Below the pieces are notes generated by a model. The model ran no database searches and was not told where the DNA came from. It was given only the letters and a program-made list of their open reading frames with translations. A stretch of 64,000 bases of DNA from Apricaphanius iberus (lineage: Eukaryota; Chordata; Actinopteri; Cyprinodontiformes; Aphaniidae), in assembly GCA_028564705.1 (NCBI GenBank), contig JAPXFQ010002688.1:434001-498000 (forward strand). Direction: 5' to 3'. The position numbers were made by a program, and so were the translations under genes. Of the stretch, positions 22,805 through 33,110 are shown in pieces; within the stretch, counting starts at the first letter, position 1; every line of letters starts with the position of its first letter.

Positions 22805-23332
22805 CATACATGGAACGTCATAACCAAGTGGCTGCCATAGTATACAGAAACATATGTGTGGAGTTTGGGCTGGAAACCCCAAAGTCAAAGTGGAAAACAC
22901 CTCCAAAGGTGGTGGAGAATAACCAAGCAAAGATCCAGCGGGACTTCCAGATCCAGACAGAAAGGATGGTAATGGCAAACCAACCGGATATTGTGGTGGT
23001 TGATAAAGAGCAGAGGAATCAAGAACAATCAAGAAGAAGGAACATGAGAAACTTGAGAAATACGAAGGGCTCAAAAAGTAGCTAGAGAAGGCTTGGAAGA
23101 TGAAGGTGAAAATAGCACCCGTGGTAATGGGAGCACTTGGGGCAGTGACCCCCAAACTGGAGGAATGGCTCCAGCAGATCCATGTAAGAACCTCAGACAT
23201 CTCAGTCCAGAAAAGTGCAGTACCTGGAACAGCAAAGATAATGTGCAGGACCCTCAAGCTTCCAGGCCTCTGGTAGAGGACCTGAGCTTTGAATGGGAAA
23301 AGCCGCCCACAGTGGGCCAGAGGGGAATTCAA
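22805..23332 (+). pseudogene. RLE-type LINE endonuclease relic
   Basis: The first frame (22810-23085) encodes a block starting ERHNQVAAIVYRNICVEFGL and containing PPKVVENNQAKIQRDFQIQT and ANQPDIVVVDKEQR. I read this as the restriction-like endonuclease end of a non-LTR retrotransposon of the R2/R4/NeSL/HERO type, where an H-x-x-V block precedes the catalytic PD (here residues 59-60). After DKEQR the expected second catalytic Asp segment is missing and the frame shifts; the +1 frame then carries KKKEHEKLEKYEGLKK, a stop, and VVMGALGAVTPKLEEWLQQI up to a KLPGLW-like end near 23275. The copy is dead. The long 237-codon frame on the opposite strand is only its shadow. Clade assignment is from memory of related fish sequences. 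Confidence 0.6.
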
Positions 23333-23334
23333 AC

Positions 23335-23835
23335 TTTAATTATTAAGCGCTTTTCATGCAGAAAAGGCCTCTCAAACTGTTTTACAGAATAAAATGACAT
23401 TCCCATCCCTCCCCGCTGATTAAAAACATGATCCCAGTTATACCCCTCAGCCCGACTGCACATACAGTCGTAAAGGACATTGAGCCGAGTACAGATGGGC
23501 CAGGCTGCCACAGAGGAAGCACTGGAATGAATATTAAAATAAGAAGTTAAAATATAAAAATAAACAGTAGAAAAATATATAATTAATTAGCAAAACATTG
23601 ATTAAACACTGATAAAATATAATCAAGCAAAGCAATTTAAATAAAACTATAAGTAATAATCTGTTAAAAGCTACGCTAAAAGGTGAGTCTTAATCCTGCC
23701 CCTAAAAACAAGCATTCTCTGTGGCCCTGAGGTCCTCCGGCACCTGTTCCAGAGGTAAGGGCCATAGTAATGGAAAGAGGCTTCACGATGAGTGCGTGTC
23801 CTGACATAAGGGATGACAAGGAGACGACAGATAAC
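23335..23835 (-). mobile_element. LINE C-terminus and 3' UTR relic
   Basis: The 3' tail is at 23335 (plus strand TTTAATTATTAAGCGCTTTT). On the minus strand near 23720-23830 one frame reads LLVIPYVRTRTHREASFHYY and then GPYLWNRC, a good match to the C-terminal end of an L2/Rex1-like reverse transcriptase. The frame is interrupted and nothing upstream remains. Confidence 0.55.
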
Positions 23836-23859
23836 ATTGAGTTATGCAGCATTCACTCG

Positions 23860-23965
23860 TCATGGGTGAGCATGTGATGACAGTGGAAAGGAACCTCCAC
23901 CAGAACCTGGTTTAGTACAAGTGACCATCTGCGTCAGCAGAACCACTGATCCAGGTCTACCTTTT
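23860..23965 (-). mobile_element. Fragment of L2-type 3' UTR block
   Basis: GTGATGACAGTGGAAAGGAA, CCTCCACCAGAACCTGG and GTGACCATCTGC follow the same order as the UTR block at 15640-15730, with small deletions. It is an isolated scrap. Confidence 0.45.
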
Positions 23966-23969
23966 ATGT

Positions 23970-25958
23970 CAATAAAAAGTTAATTGCAGTTGTAGCTCAG
24001 AAGGGCAAATATTTTTTTCTATAGTTTTGTTTTAATTGCTTACTTCACTGTTTTGTTCACTATTAAGATACTTTTGTAGTGGGGTTCATAATCTTGATTT
24101 CAAATTTTTAGTTGTTGATCTGAGCTTTTTGCCATACTGCCATTCTAACATTAACTTTTTCTTTTTAAATGAACAAGTGCAACAAATCCCCAAATGCCTC
24201 AGCTCTTAACCAGTTCTTCCTGTCATCCTAAATTGGACAATGTTACAAATATTCAGATTGAAGAAAACATCTTTGAAACTTTGGTCTTACCTAAATGGGC
24301 AGATACAATGTAAATTTAAACAAAGTAAGAACGTTTGCTTCTGAATTTTTTGCACATTCTCCTCTCAAAACATTTTTGTTATGAGATCTTTAACACATTT
24401 TTCATTCAAATTATTCTTATTAAAATACTTTAGTAAAATTCTAATTTAAAAGTATGCTGGGTAAAATCAGATTACTGTCATGAAACTCAATGCCTGTTAA
24501 AAACTATGAGTCAGTTATCACAATTCTTTCCAGTGTATTCTGGTATTATCCTACAGGTTTTCATTTATGCAGCATTTAAGTAGAGCAGCAACTCCTATAG
24601 TTAATCCTTTGTCATGTAAAACCTACTTAAATCTGCGTCTTTCTTTCTGTGAGGGTTTCTGCTGAATGTATAGGCACCAATCAAAACACAGCAGCCCTAT
24701 TTTAGTGTATAGCATGTAAAACAATTACAGACAAGCATCCTTTTGGTTGATCCACTTTACTGATTGATTTGGGTGAAGTTTAAATATTTTTTTCAATATT
24801 AAGTAGTAGTCCACCCTAAATCATAGAAAGGTTGCTGATTAACTTTCAAAGGACAAAGGAGGAGGATTTGTTTTCTTTTGACAAGAGGATCCAACAACAT
24901 TGTTAAAAATATTGAGAAAACATTACAAAAATGTGAATCTGAGTAGTTGTTCTGGTGCAGCAGGTATTTCTTCAGAGATACTTTTTGTGTTGTATAAAAC
25001 CAAGCTGCACAGTCTTTGCTCAATAAATGCAGAAACAGAATTACTGTGTTTAATGGGCCAAACTGATATTGACGTTTCTCTAAAATGTCTCTGCTGCTCT
25101 ATCAACCTTGAAATCCTTACACAACTCTGTTTCTAAGTGTATTTCAGCTTTCTGATGGGATTTGTTACTGAAGACCAAACTGACACCTGTCTCCCCTGTT
25201 CAGTATCAATATGCACCCCCCCTGTTAATGGCTGAGTTACACGCACACACACACATAGGCACTCAAACAGTTTTGCACATACCCGCCTCTGCCAGCAGGT
25301 GCTTTTAATGGGCTGGTGTTAATGAGAGTCTTGTTTGGAGCTGTCATATGACCTAGGGCGATGCAGACCAGCACCATCTCCATGTTTTCGCAGCTTTGGA
25401 GGTCACCACACAGGCCATGTGTGTGTGCGGAAGAGTTGATCTCTGCATTTTAATCTTTTTCAGGGAATCATGTTTGCTTTTCCGGAACTTTGTGTTAATA
25501 TAATATTAGCAATTACATAATTTTTGATTGTTTAGTTTTCATTTGTCACTTTAGTTGATGCTAGTCTTAGTCCACACCTGATCTATGAGGCTGTTACAAC
25601 TGGATAAATTATGTCAGCTTTCTTTTGAATTTAACATACAGTACTTGATTTGTAAGAAAGTAAGCTACATAATCTCTCATGTCATGAGAGGAAAAAAGTA
25701 TCTTAATAGTTATGGCATCTGGTTTTGTATTTGTGATGAAAAGCTAAATCTATAATAAAAGAATAACATATTATTTTAACCACCAAAAACTGTTTTTAAA
25801 AAGAAAATTTAAATAATAGATAATTATATAAGCAATGTTACAAATTAACAAGTAACATCGTTGTCTCTATTGGTGACTTCAAGACGGTAATCACATGACA
25901 TTTGAGTTATTTCAAAAAGCTGACATGATTCTGGACAACCCTTTCATTTATCAATCCC
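23970..25958. other. Unassigned stretch; possible conserved block 25290-25460
   Basis: No gene or transposon is recognised. The segment from about 25290 to 25460 (CCAGCAGGTGCTTTTAATGG, then GCAGACCAGCACCATCTCC) has balanced composition and might be conserved regulatory DNA; this is only an impression. A short CA repeat lies at about 25240. Confidence 0.3.
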
Positions 25959-25966
25959 AGTGCTGC

Positions 25967-27176
25967 TAGGGTGACCACCCGTCCCGCGTAGCGCGTGTGT
26001 GCACAGCGTTTGAAGCCCAATTCATGCGTCCCGCAAATTGAGACCATGTCACGCATAATCATTAATCAATGCTTGCTAAAACAAAAAAAAGTTGGTCGCT
26101 CTATATCCTGGAGCAGCAGGCAGCCAAACGAACTTTACTTGACAGTTCAACACGCTACTATCTGCCCCACCCACTCAGTTAAACTTCTGACCAGGTTGCT
26201 GTCAACTTTTTTGTTGTCATGAAAACACGTGCATAGCCTACTAGACACTTGGAATGGAATCGCGCGCTTTCTATGGAGAAAGCAGAAAGAAAATGGAGAA
26301 AGAGACTGAGTCTGAGGCAGCGCCGTCATCAATTAAAAAGAGAAGATGTGGGTATAACAAAGACTGGGAAAATGAATATTTGTGGCTTAAATGTGTTGAG
26401 GGGGATACCGAGAGGGCTTTTTGTGACTTATGCAAAACGTCCTTTTCCATCGGACATGGAGGGCAATACGATGTCAAACGACACAGACTCACGGAGACTC
26501 ACAAGAAACGTATCCAACAGAAGGAGACATCAAAATCTATGGATGCTTTTCTCCGACCTAAAAATGACTTTCTAGCAGACAAAGTGACAGCTGCAGAGGT
26601 CACGAATGTGTATCACACTGTCCAACACGGTGTCCCTAGAACACTGAACAGTTTTTTCCCCTGCGCCTGCCTTTACTAACATGCAAGTTCACCATCCTTC
26701 CTTCCCCTTCTCGTTCCGTGAACCTCTGGAGGTGTGAGTTAGGACTTTTTTGAACTGTTCCTGTTGTGTTGAGCAACTACAATTCCTGTTCATCCTATCA
26801 ATTCATGTTATAATTCATTTAAAGTGAATACATTGTAATGAAAAATGAATAAAATTAGATTGCTAAAGTAAAACGTAAGTGGAAATGCATCTGTCAATTC
26901 ATTCAATGTTCAAAATATTATGAATCTTTATTTAGAAAAAAATACACATTGGTTGCCCTATTCATGAGCATAAATCAGCTGATTATGCAATACCATGTTT
27001 AGTGGAATAGGGCATTATTAATATAGCATGTAAGGTGGTATGTGCTAGAAATGGGTAAACCATCAGTGAGTCAGCCCGTGGGGTGGGGGCACCGCCGCGC
27101 CAGGCAGTGTCCCACATTGTCCCTCGGAAACATACCCCTTGTCCCCCCTTGGGCTTATTAGCAGGTGGTCACCCTA
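25967..27176 (+). mobile_element. Non-autonomous hAT transposon with 8-bp TSD
   Basis: The element starts TAGGGTGACCACC and ends with the exact inverse GGTGGTCACCCTA, giving 13-bp perfect terminal inverted repeats. It is flanked by identical 8-bp copies of AGTGCTGC (25959-25966 and 27177-27184), the hallmark of hAT insertion. The 1210-bp interior keeps a BED-finger ORF (26254-26679) and an AATAAA at 26848-26853, but the hAT catalytic and dimerisation region is absent. Autonomous hAT elements are usually well over 2 kb, so this is an internally deleted copy that would depend on a related transposase. The intact ends and duplication suggest it is not very old. Confidence 0.85.
26254..26679 (+). 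CDS. BED-type zinc finger protein of hAT element (truncated)
   Basis: This is a 141-codon frame inside the hAT element. Residues 33-60 hold the aromatic stretch YNKDWENEYLWLKC and the CDLC pair (C57, C60). H77 and H83 in KRHRLTETH complete a C-x2-C...H-x5-H BED finger, the DNA-binding domain at the N-terminus of hAT transposases. Residues 1-32 are a basic/acidic leader; residues 90-125 (ETSKSMDAFLRPKNDFLADK onward) match the linker after the finger in such transposases. The protein ends soon after, without the RNase-H-like catalytic domain. If expressed it could bind the element's ends without cutting, as a possible competitor; that is inference. The ATG at 26254 is the first Met of the frame. 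Confidence 0.7.
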   Translation: MESRAFYGESRKKMEKETESEAAPSSIKKRRCGYNKDWENEYLWLKCVEGDTERAFCDLCKTSFSIGHGGQYDVKRHRLTETHKKRIQQKETSKSMDAFLRPKNDFLADKVTAAEVTNVYHTVQHGVPRTLNSFFPCACLY

Positions 27177-27184
27177 AGTGCTGC

Positions 27185-27665
27185 CCCTCCCCCACCTATT
27201 ACTGTCAGCCTGCTAAAAGACCTCCAATAGAATTTCACTCCAATGGAAGATAGATGATCTCAGGTTTTTAGGAATATATTTTAGCTTTAAAACTCCAAGC
27301 AGCATGTTTTCTAAGTTAACAACTATAGGATGGCTGCCTGAATAAATAGCCTGATACATGATCTCAAATAATCTAAAAAGATACTAATCTCTACAATTAG
27401 TACTTAAACCCCCTACTAATTATCACAGTGTTCTCTTTTATTTCATAAAAAAAGATAAATATCAGGTTACTAATACAAATTACTAATGAATACAGAGTAT
27501 TACGTCTTGCTATTCTTGTTTAAAAGTTTTAGGTAGGTACAAACATTCTGGATTTTATATTGTAAGAATCTCTGACCAATTCAGGCAAATTATCAATTTA
27601 ATCTTTTTTTTAAATACATTTATGCTCAAAATGACTCATATCTCTGGAAGATTTAGCTTGAAACG
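27185..27665. other. Unassigned stretch
   Basis: AT-rich sequence between two DNA transposons, with no recognisable feature. Confidence 0.35.
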
Positions 27666-27667
27666 TA

Positions 27668-28018
27668 CAGTATAGACAAAAAGTTTGAACCGCAGAGTGA
27701 AGGCAAAAGGGCCAACAAGTAAGTAATCTCTGGGAACTCCTTCAAGACTGTTGGAAAACCATTTCGGGTGACTACCTCTTGAAGCTCAAGAGAATGCAAA
27801 GCAGTAATCAGAGCAAAGGGTGGCTACTTTGAGGCATCTAAAATATAACACATGTATTCAGTTATTTCAACCTTTTTGTTGAAGTACATACAGTAATTCC
27901 ATGCATTATGTCTTCATTCATAGTTTTGATGCCCTTAATTGAGAATCTACAATGTAGTCATGAAAATAAAGAAAACGCATTGAATGAGAAGCAGTGTTCA
28001 AACTTTTGGTCTGTACTG
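27668..28018. mobile_element. Tc1-like MITE, first copy
   Basis: The left end CAGTATAGACAAAAAGTTTG and the right end, read inwards, CAGTACAGACCAAAAGTTTG are inverted repeats flanked by TA (27666-27667 and 28019-28020), the Tc1/mariner target duplication. Interior text (for example GCAAAGCAGTAATCAGAGC, then AAAGGGTGGCTACTTTGAGG) recurs in opposite orientation at 60308-60850. It is a non-autonomous remnant; only fragments of transposase-like coding sequence remain. Confidence 0.75.
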
Positions 28019-28149
28019 TATTCTTATTCGACCAAGAATTTTGAGATCAGGGCATTTCCCAAAAGCAAAAAATATATATATATAAGAACTGTTTATGTTG
28101 AAAATAGATTTATTTACATTTGATCAAAAAGTTGTGTCGAAGATTTTAA

Positions 28150-28320
28150 ACACTTCTCAATAATCAGTAGAAAGGCCTACAAACATTATTGCTGACCAGC
28201 TTTTTGCATTTTTCCAGGGGGTATTTTGGTGATTTATCCTAGGTGATGAGCTCCAAGTCTTTAGCTTTAAAGCTTCTCTGCGATCACCCTTAGTATTTCC
28301 TCCACTTCACAATGGTCATA
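28150..28320. mobile_element. Possible Tc1/mariner-like relic
   Basis: GAGCTCCAAGTCTTTAGCTT and CTCTGCGATCACCCTTAGTA, then TCCTCCACTTCACA, resemble the antisense of a fish Tc1/mariner-like transposase region and parallel the text at 8815-8890. No ends are visible, so the assignment is tentative. Confidence 0.3.
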
Positions 28321-29835
28321 TTACTTCCATTCAGCACCTTTTTTCTCGCAAATATAAGTTATTTTTTCAATTTAAATCTGCAAGGTGTGTTACAGCTTAA
28401 GGGAGTGACTGGCAAGGAATTAATAATTTGTAAAAGGCATAAAATCCTTCATATAAGATGTAGTAATAGTGTGCAGCAAAATATTCTGTTTCCTCAAACT
28501 CAGTAGGAATATGGGTGTTTCATACCAAAATAATCTATTTCCTTCTGTTTGCCCAGCAAGTGTTTCCCAACCTTTAGCGCACTCACTGCTAGTCTATCTT
28601 TATGTGTTGACAGTAAGACTGTAATCTAGCTCGCTGTGTGGAGACCAATTCAAAGAATGGGAATCGCCTGTGTTGGAGCCAAGCTGTGGGAGTGTGTGTG
28701 TGTTTAAGTAAAGGAGACTCAAGCTGACAGTTTGCCGGCAGCCTTGCACCTGCACTCGGCAAGGTGTTGATCTCAGATGGGGAATGAAGAGAGGAAGAAA
28801 GAGAGACGGGAGGAAGCACAGCAAAGGATCCAGTGTGAGGTGTTGAGGATGGATTAAAAAAGACTTGCGGATAAAAAAAAAACACAGGATAGAAACCCTG
28901 AGAAGTGGCATAGATGTGGCATATAATTCCTTTTTTTTACCTCTATGTCTCCTCACTGTAGATGAGTTTATGCATGCCACAAGTTAGTAAAAAAGGTGCA
29001 GCTGTGCAGTAGACGAGGCAGGAGAGCCAATTGGACTGATGAATTCTTTCATAAGTGACTGCCAAGACCGGAGTGCAGCCAGAGACTCATTTGTCAGACT
29101 CAGAACAATACCATTATGGCATGATGTTTCACTCCGCTTTGGCAGAGGAACTAACAACTCTTTGTTTCTGCGTGGCTAAAACCTCCACTGATGCTATGAT
29201 TGCCCGGGGGTTAATTCAGATAAAATGTTATCAGTATTAGTTTACTATAAATGCTCATAACTTAGTCTATTTTTTATTCTTCAGTTGTTTTTAACCTCTT
29301 AGTTGAAAGGTGGGTTTGTTGCTGCCTGTAGACGAAGCAAATGTTCACAGCGTCTCTGGAGGATGCGCAGGAGCAGGTCAGGGCAGTGCATGGCACTGTC
29401 AGCAAGACGCATGGCTTAGTGGCCTGAATCATTAAATATGCTGGTAATGATAATTTAATACATCCTATCTAATCTGAGAAGAGATGATTACAAAAACAAC
29501 AACAAACTTTTAATTTATTCTGACACATGGGAGGCAAAATAGTTCCTTAAAGTTATTTTTTTGTGACGATATTTCCTGCGCTGTCTGGCCTGGTTTATAT
29601 CCTGGTAGAGAACCAGAGACAGATGGGAGGGGGTTAATTGGAGATGGCATGTGTCCATTGCATTGTTTTTGCATCCTCAAGTGACATGTTCCTCTCTCCC
29701 ATATGCTTGTGTTACTCATCTCACTCTTCAGGTCAACATTATCTGAACTCTATTAGATATAAAATAATCTTATGGAAAACTGGGGAATGTCAAGAAACTC
29801 CTGAACCCAGACCAAAACAGACCACAGTTTCTGAA
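28320..29835. other. Unassigned stretch; possible conserved block 29050-29230
   Basis: No gene or element is recognised. The segment 29050-29230 has balanced composition without repeats (GCCAAGACCGGAGTGCAGCC, then TTGGCAGAGGAACTAACAAC) and might be conserved non-coding DNA. The two minus-strand frames at 28589-28980 have no recognisable domain. Confidence 0.3.
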
Positions 29836-29839
29836 CTAA

Positions 29840-31080
29840 AGGATTGTGTGTCAAACCAGGTGGTGAGCAGCACAGAGCACTCTGTACATCTCATACTTCC
29901 AGTATATATCAGGTACCTGTTATCTGCAGAAATACTGACTCTGCAGTTGTCGTGTGTGTCAGAGATGGTCCAGAAGATAAATACAGAGAGCTAGTGGATC
30001 GCTTTATGGCATGGTATGGAAACAATCATCTTACCTTGAATGTGAACTAAACAAAAAAAGTTTTCAGAAGAAACAGGGTTTCAATTCAAACACTGTTTCC
30101 AATTGGAGAAGATGTGGAGGTGGTGGAGGAGTATGAAATCTGTCAGTTTTCACCTGGACAAAAGACTGGACTGGAGACTCTAAGCTGAAACCATCTACAA
30201 GAAGGTACCGACCAGACTGTACTTCTCTAGGATGCTTATATCCTTCAAGGTTTGCAGCAAGATGCTGAATATCTTCTACAAATCTGTTGTGGAGAGTGTT
30301 ATCTCTTCTGCCATCTCCTGTTGGGGTAGCAGCATCAGAGCCAGACACTTCAAAATGCCCAACAACGGCCAACGGCTCAACAACCTGACAAAGACGAATG
30401 GTTCTGTTCTGCGGACGACTGTGGAACATCTGGACATGACAATGGAAAGAAGGATTCTTCATAAAATCAAGAAAAAGATGGACGACCTTGAGCATCCTCT
30501 TCAGATCTGAGAGGCGGTTTCACTCTAAACCACACCACTGTCGGCCTACTTAAGCCGATCGGTTATAGGGCATGGGCCAGTCTTTGGTTTTCAATCAATC
30601 AGACTGATGAAGCAGTTACTCCACGTGCAATTGTATTTAAGGATGATCTTTGTTGACATCTTTGTGCGCATGCGCTACTGGTTGCAGAATGATCAAATTG
30701 ACGGCGGCTATAGAGACGCAACGAACATTTACAAGACAGAAGGCAAAATCCCTGATGTATAACCACTTTAACACTTGAAAACTGGGAAAGCTTTAGACAG
30801 CAACTTAAAATCACAATTTAGTTTAGTTATTTAAAGTCCTTTTTAGATATGTGAAAGACGTCATTCGCTGGTGTCCTGGCCACAAATCCACTGGGGAGAC
30901 ATTTAACATTACGTTGATCGGGGCATATATCTTACCTTAGGGGCCTACCAGGGAAAAAAAGTTCACGCTCAGGATTTTTTTTTTTTTTTTGCTATCACCC
31001 CTGCAGCCAACATGATCTACAATAACTCCACAGCACAATGTCAATCTGGGATCAATAAAGTATTTTAAAATTGAATTGAA
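29840..31080 (+). mobile_element. Degraded LINE, RT C-terminal part and 3' end
   Basis: Plus-strand frames carry late RT blocks of a fish non-LTR element. At 29930-30050 a frame reads SAVVVCVRDGPEDKYRELVD and then RFMAWYGNNHLTLNVN, which follows the catalytic motif in such proteins. After several frame changes, 30232-30510 reads FKVCSKMLNIFYKSVVESVI, SSAISCWGSSIRARH and ERRILHKIKKKMDDLEHPLQ. The 3' end is at about 31036-31075 (TCTGGGATCAATAAAGTATT plus an A-rich tail). Many frame breaks make it inactive. Confidence 0.6.
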
Positions 31081-31099
31081 ATAGTAACAATGGGAACCA

Positions 31100-31395
31100 G
31101 ACCTATGTAAAGGGCTGGCATCTTTGCTGCCAGGCTGCATACATTTCTGTGGTGTTGATCAACAAATAATCCCTTGATAATATTACCTGTACCACATACT
31201 TATCTTCTTTTGATAAATAGATTTTTAGGACACCTGCTAAATTCAGTGATAATTTAAGTACAAATTTTAATAGATGTTGTTGCTTTTTGTCCCCCAATTT
31301 GCACATATTTATAAAATAATATGCAGGCAACTTAGGGGGTAAGTGATTATAGTCAACATTTGACAGGAATAACCTAGAATCAAACCCACTACCTT
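31100..31395 (-). mobile_element. Possible SINE relic beside a microsatellite
   Basis: On the minus strand the text next to the GATA array reads GGAAGGTAGTGGGTTTGATT, similar to the tRNA-like B-box part of the SINE at 39780-40035 (GGTTCGATTCC there, GGTTTGATTCT here). The rest of the body is not recognisable, so this is a weak call. Confidence 0.3.
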
Positions 31396-31408
31396 CCAAT
31401 TGCAGGGA

Positions 31409-31409
31409 G

Positions 31410-31457
<48 letters not shown>
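31409..31457. repeat. GATA tetranucleotide microsatellite
   Basis: About twelve uninterrupted GATA units. It probably grew from the 3' tail of the minus-strand LINE fragment that follows on its right side. Confidence 0.9.
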
Positions 31458-31460
<3 letters not shown>

Positions 31461-31650
31461 TAATTCAGGAAACATGTTGGATGTCTCCGTTGAAAGGTTT
31501 TATGGCTGCAGGAACAAATGATCTCCTGAACCTCTCAGTCCTACATCTCAAAGAGATCAATCGTTCACTACAGCTGCTTCTACAAGGCTATACATAGCTA
31601 TACAGCTAATGGTATCTAATCAGGTAGCTTGCCTCCAGTGCTCTGTTGAA
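31458..31650 (-). mobile_element. LINE 3' UTR fragment with GATA-type tail
   Basis: AAGGTTTTATGGCTGCAGGA, then ACAAATGATCTCCTGAACCT and CTCAGTCCTACATCTC, is a pattern I associate with 3' regions of fish LINEs whose tail is a GATA microsatellite, read on the minus strand. The fragment is short and its 5' limit is unclear. Confidence 0.4.
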
Positions 31651-33106
31651 CCGACAACCCAAATTTATCTTAACAGTTGGTGTCTCTTTTGTTTCCAACT
31701 CTATTTTCCCAGCTATATCTTAATAACTCTTTCTTGTAACCAAGGGAAAAGTTAACTAACATAACGGCACAACATGGGGCTGGGGCGTTGCCTCATAACC
31801 CATTACTTTCAACAGCTGGAAAAATATGGGTCAGTTAATCAAAAAGGCATTACTATAGAAATGGCATGATCTAAATGTTATTTGAAATGCAAAGCTTATT
31901 TTTTTCTGAGTAAAAGACTGTAAACATAATAAAACACACATGCAGTTGTATTCTCAAATGACTATTACAGGCAGTGATTTTATTTTGTAAGAACGGAAGT
32001 GTTTATTAGTAGCGTGAAATAAGTGAAAAAAGTGGTGAAATAAATTATGGGATTTCATAATTAGTATAATTATTTAATGCAGAAGCTTCAAACTATCCTG
32101 TCATCAGTAAAACAGGAATAATTCCTTTATCCAGCTATATATCATCATTCTTTTACATTCTGTAGAATTGTGTCTCTCATTCTGTCTGTTTTGGACTCTG
32201 TCCCTTAAGGCTTGCCATAGACTGGCAAAGTGTTGATCTGAGTGTCAGCAGGTCTCCTTTCCCAGCATTCCTTTTCTCCACTAACTGACAGACAAGGTCA
32301 GAAACTCATCCTGTCTGTCTTCCGCTGCTCCTGACAGCTTCTCCTTTGAGAGACAAACCCTGCACAACCCTGCACTCCATGGCACGCACTATCACCAATT
32401 AATATTGCATCACGTTTTTCCAGGCTGGTCCTGCCAGACCTGCTTCTTTGGTTTTGATTGGGCAACCACAGCCCTTTGTTTGCTGACCTCATTCAACCGA
32501 TTTGAATAATGGGAAAAAGTAGACTACATAATGTGCTGCACACATTTATTGCAATGCCGAGCAATTAGTGATCATGTAAATTTAAACTTAAACAAAAGAT
32601 CAATTCATTAAGACCATTTATCTAGCTTGGATGAGATTACTTCTTGAAGAACATTTTTTTTTCCTATCCTTTTTTAAACTCTTAGATTTTCTTCAGTCTT
32701 GCTATTACTGTTGCTGTTCAAGTGAATATCAGTTTTTAACCCTTCCTTCCTATTGAGATTTAATACTGTATATTTAAAAAAAAAATGCAGATCACAAATG
32801 TAAATTTCATTTTCAGTGTTCAAAATGGAGATATATGTAAAATAGTGTGAAAGAAAACAAACACAAAGCAGCCAAAAACCCACCTGAAACTTGGCAAAAA
32901 ATAAGATTAATCTGCACAGATTGCAGTGATAGTTCTTGAATGAATGATGTCCTGGATGAGCCACTTTTTCTGTTGCCATTCCCCAACTTATTAAATATGC
33001 TTGAACTCGGCAATAGATTCTGGGACAGGATAATATAGTCTATTTCCGCATGAAGCACAAATCCTAGTAGGCCTGTCTCTATTCTTAACTGCTATAAGAG
33101 GACATC
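31650..33106. other. Unassigned stretch
   Basis: I recognise no gene, RNA or transposon here. Composition is AT-rich and the frames are short. Confidence 0.35.
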
Positions 33107-33110
33107 TTAA

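Noticed and set aside
22619..23332. 237-codon open frame on the minus strand
   Set aside because: It lies antisense to the RLE-type LINE relic, whose plus-strand frames match known protein blocks. The long antisense frame is a shadow of that codon pattern.
26254..26679. Host ZBED-type gene
   Set aside because: The ORF lies inside perfect hAT inverted repeats and 8-bp duplications and lacks the rest of a ZBED protein, so it is kept as part of the transposon.
31409..31457. CRISPR-like or tandem gene array
   Set aside because: It is a plain GATA microsatellite. No spaced direct repeats of CRISPR type occur anywhere in the window, and the genome is eukaryotic.
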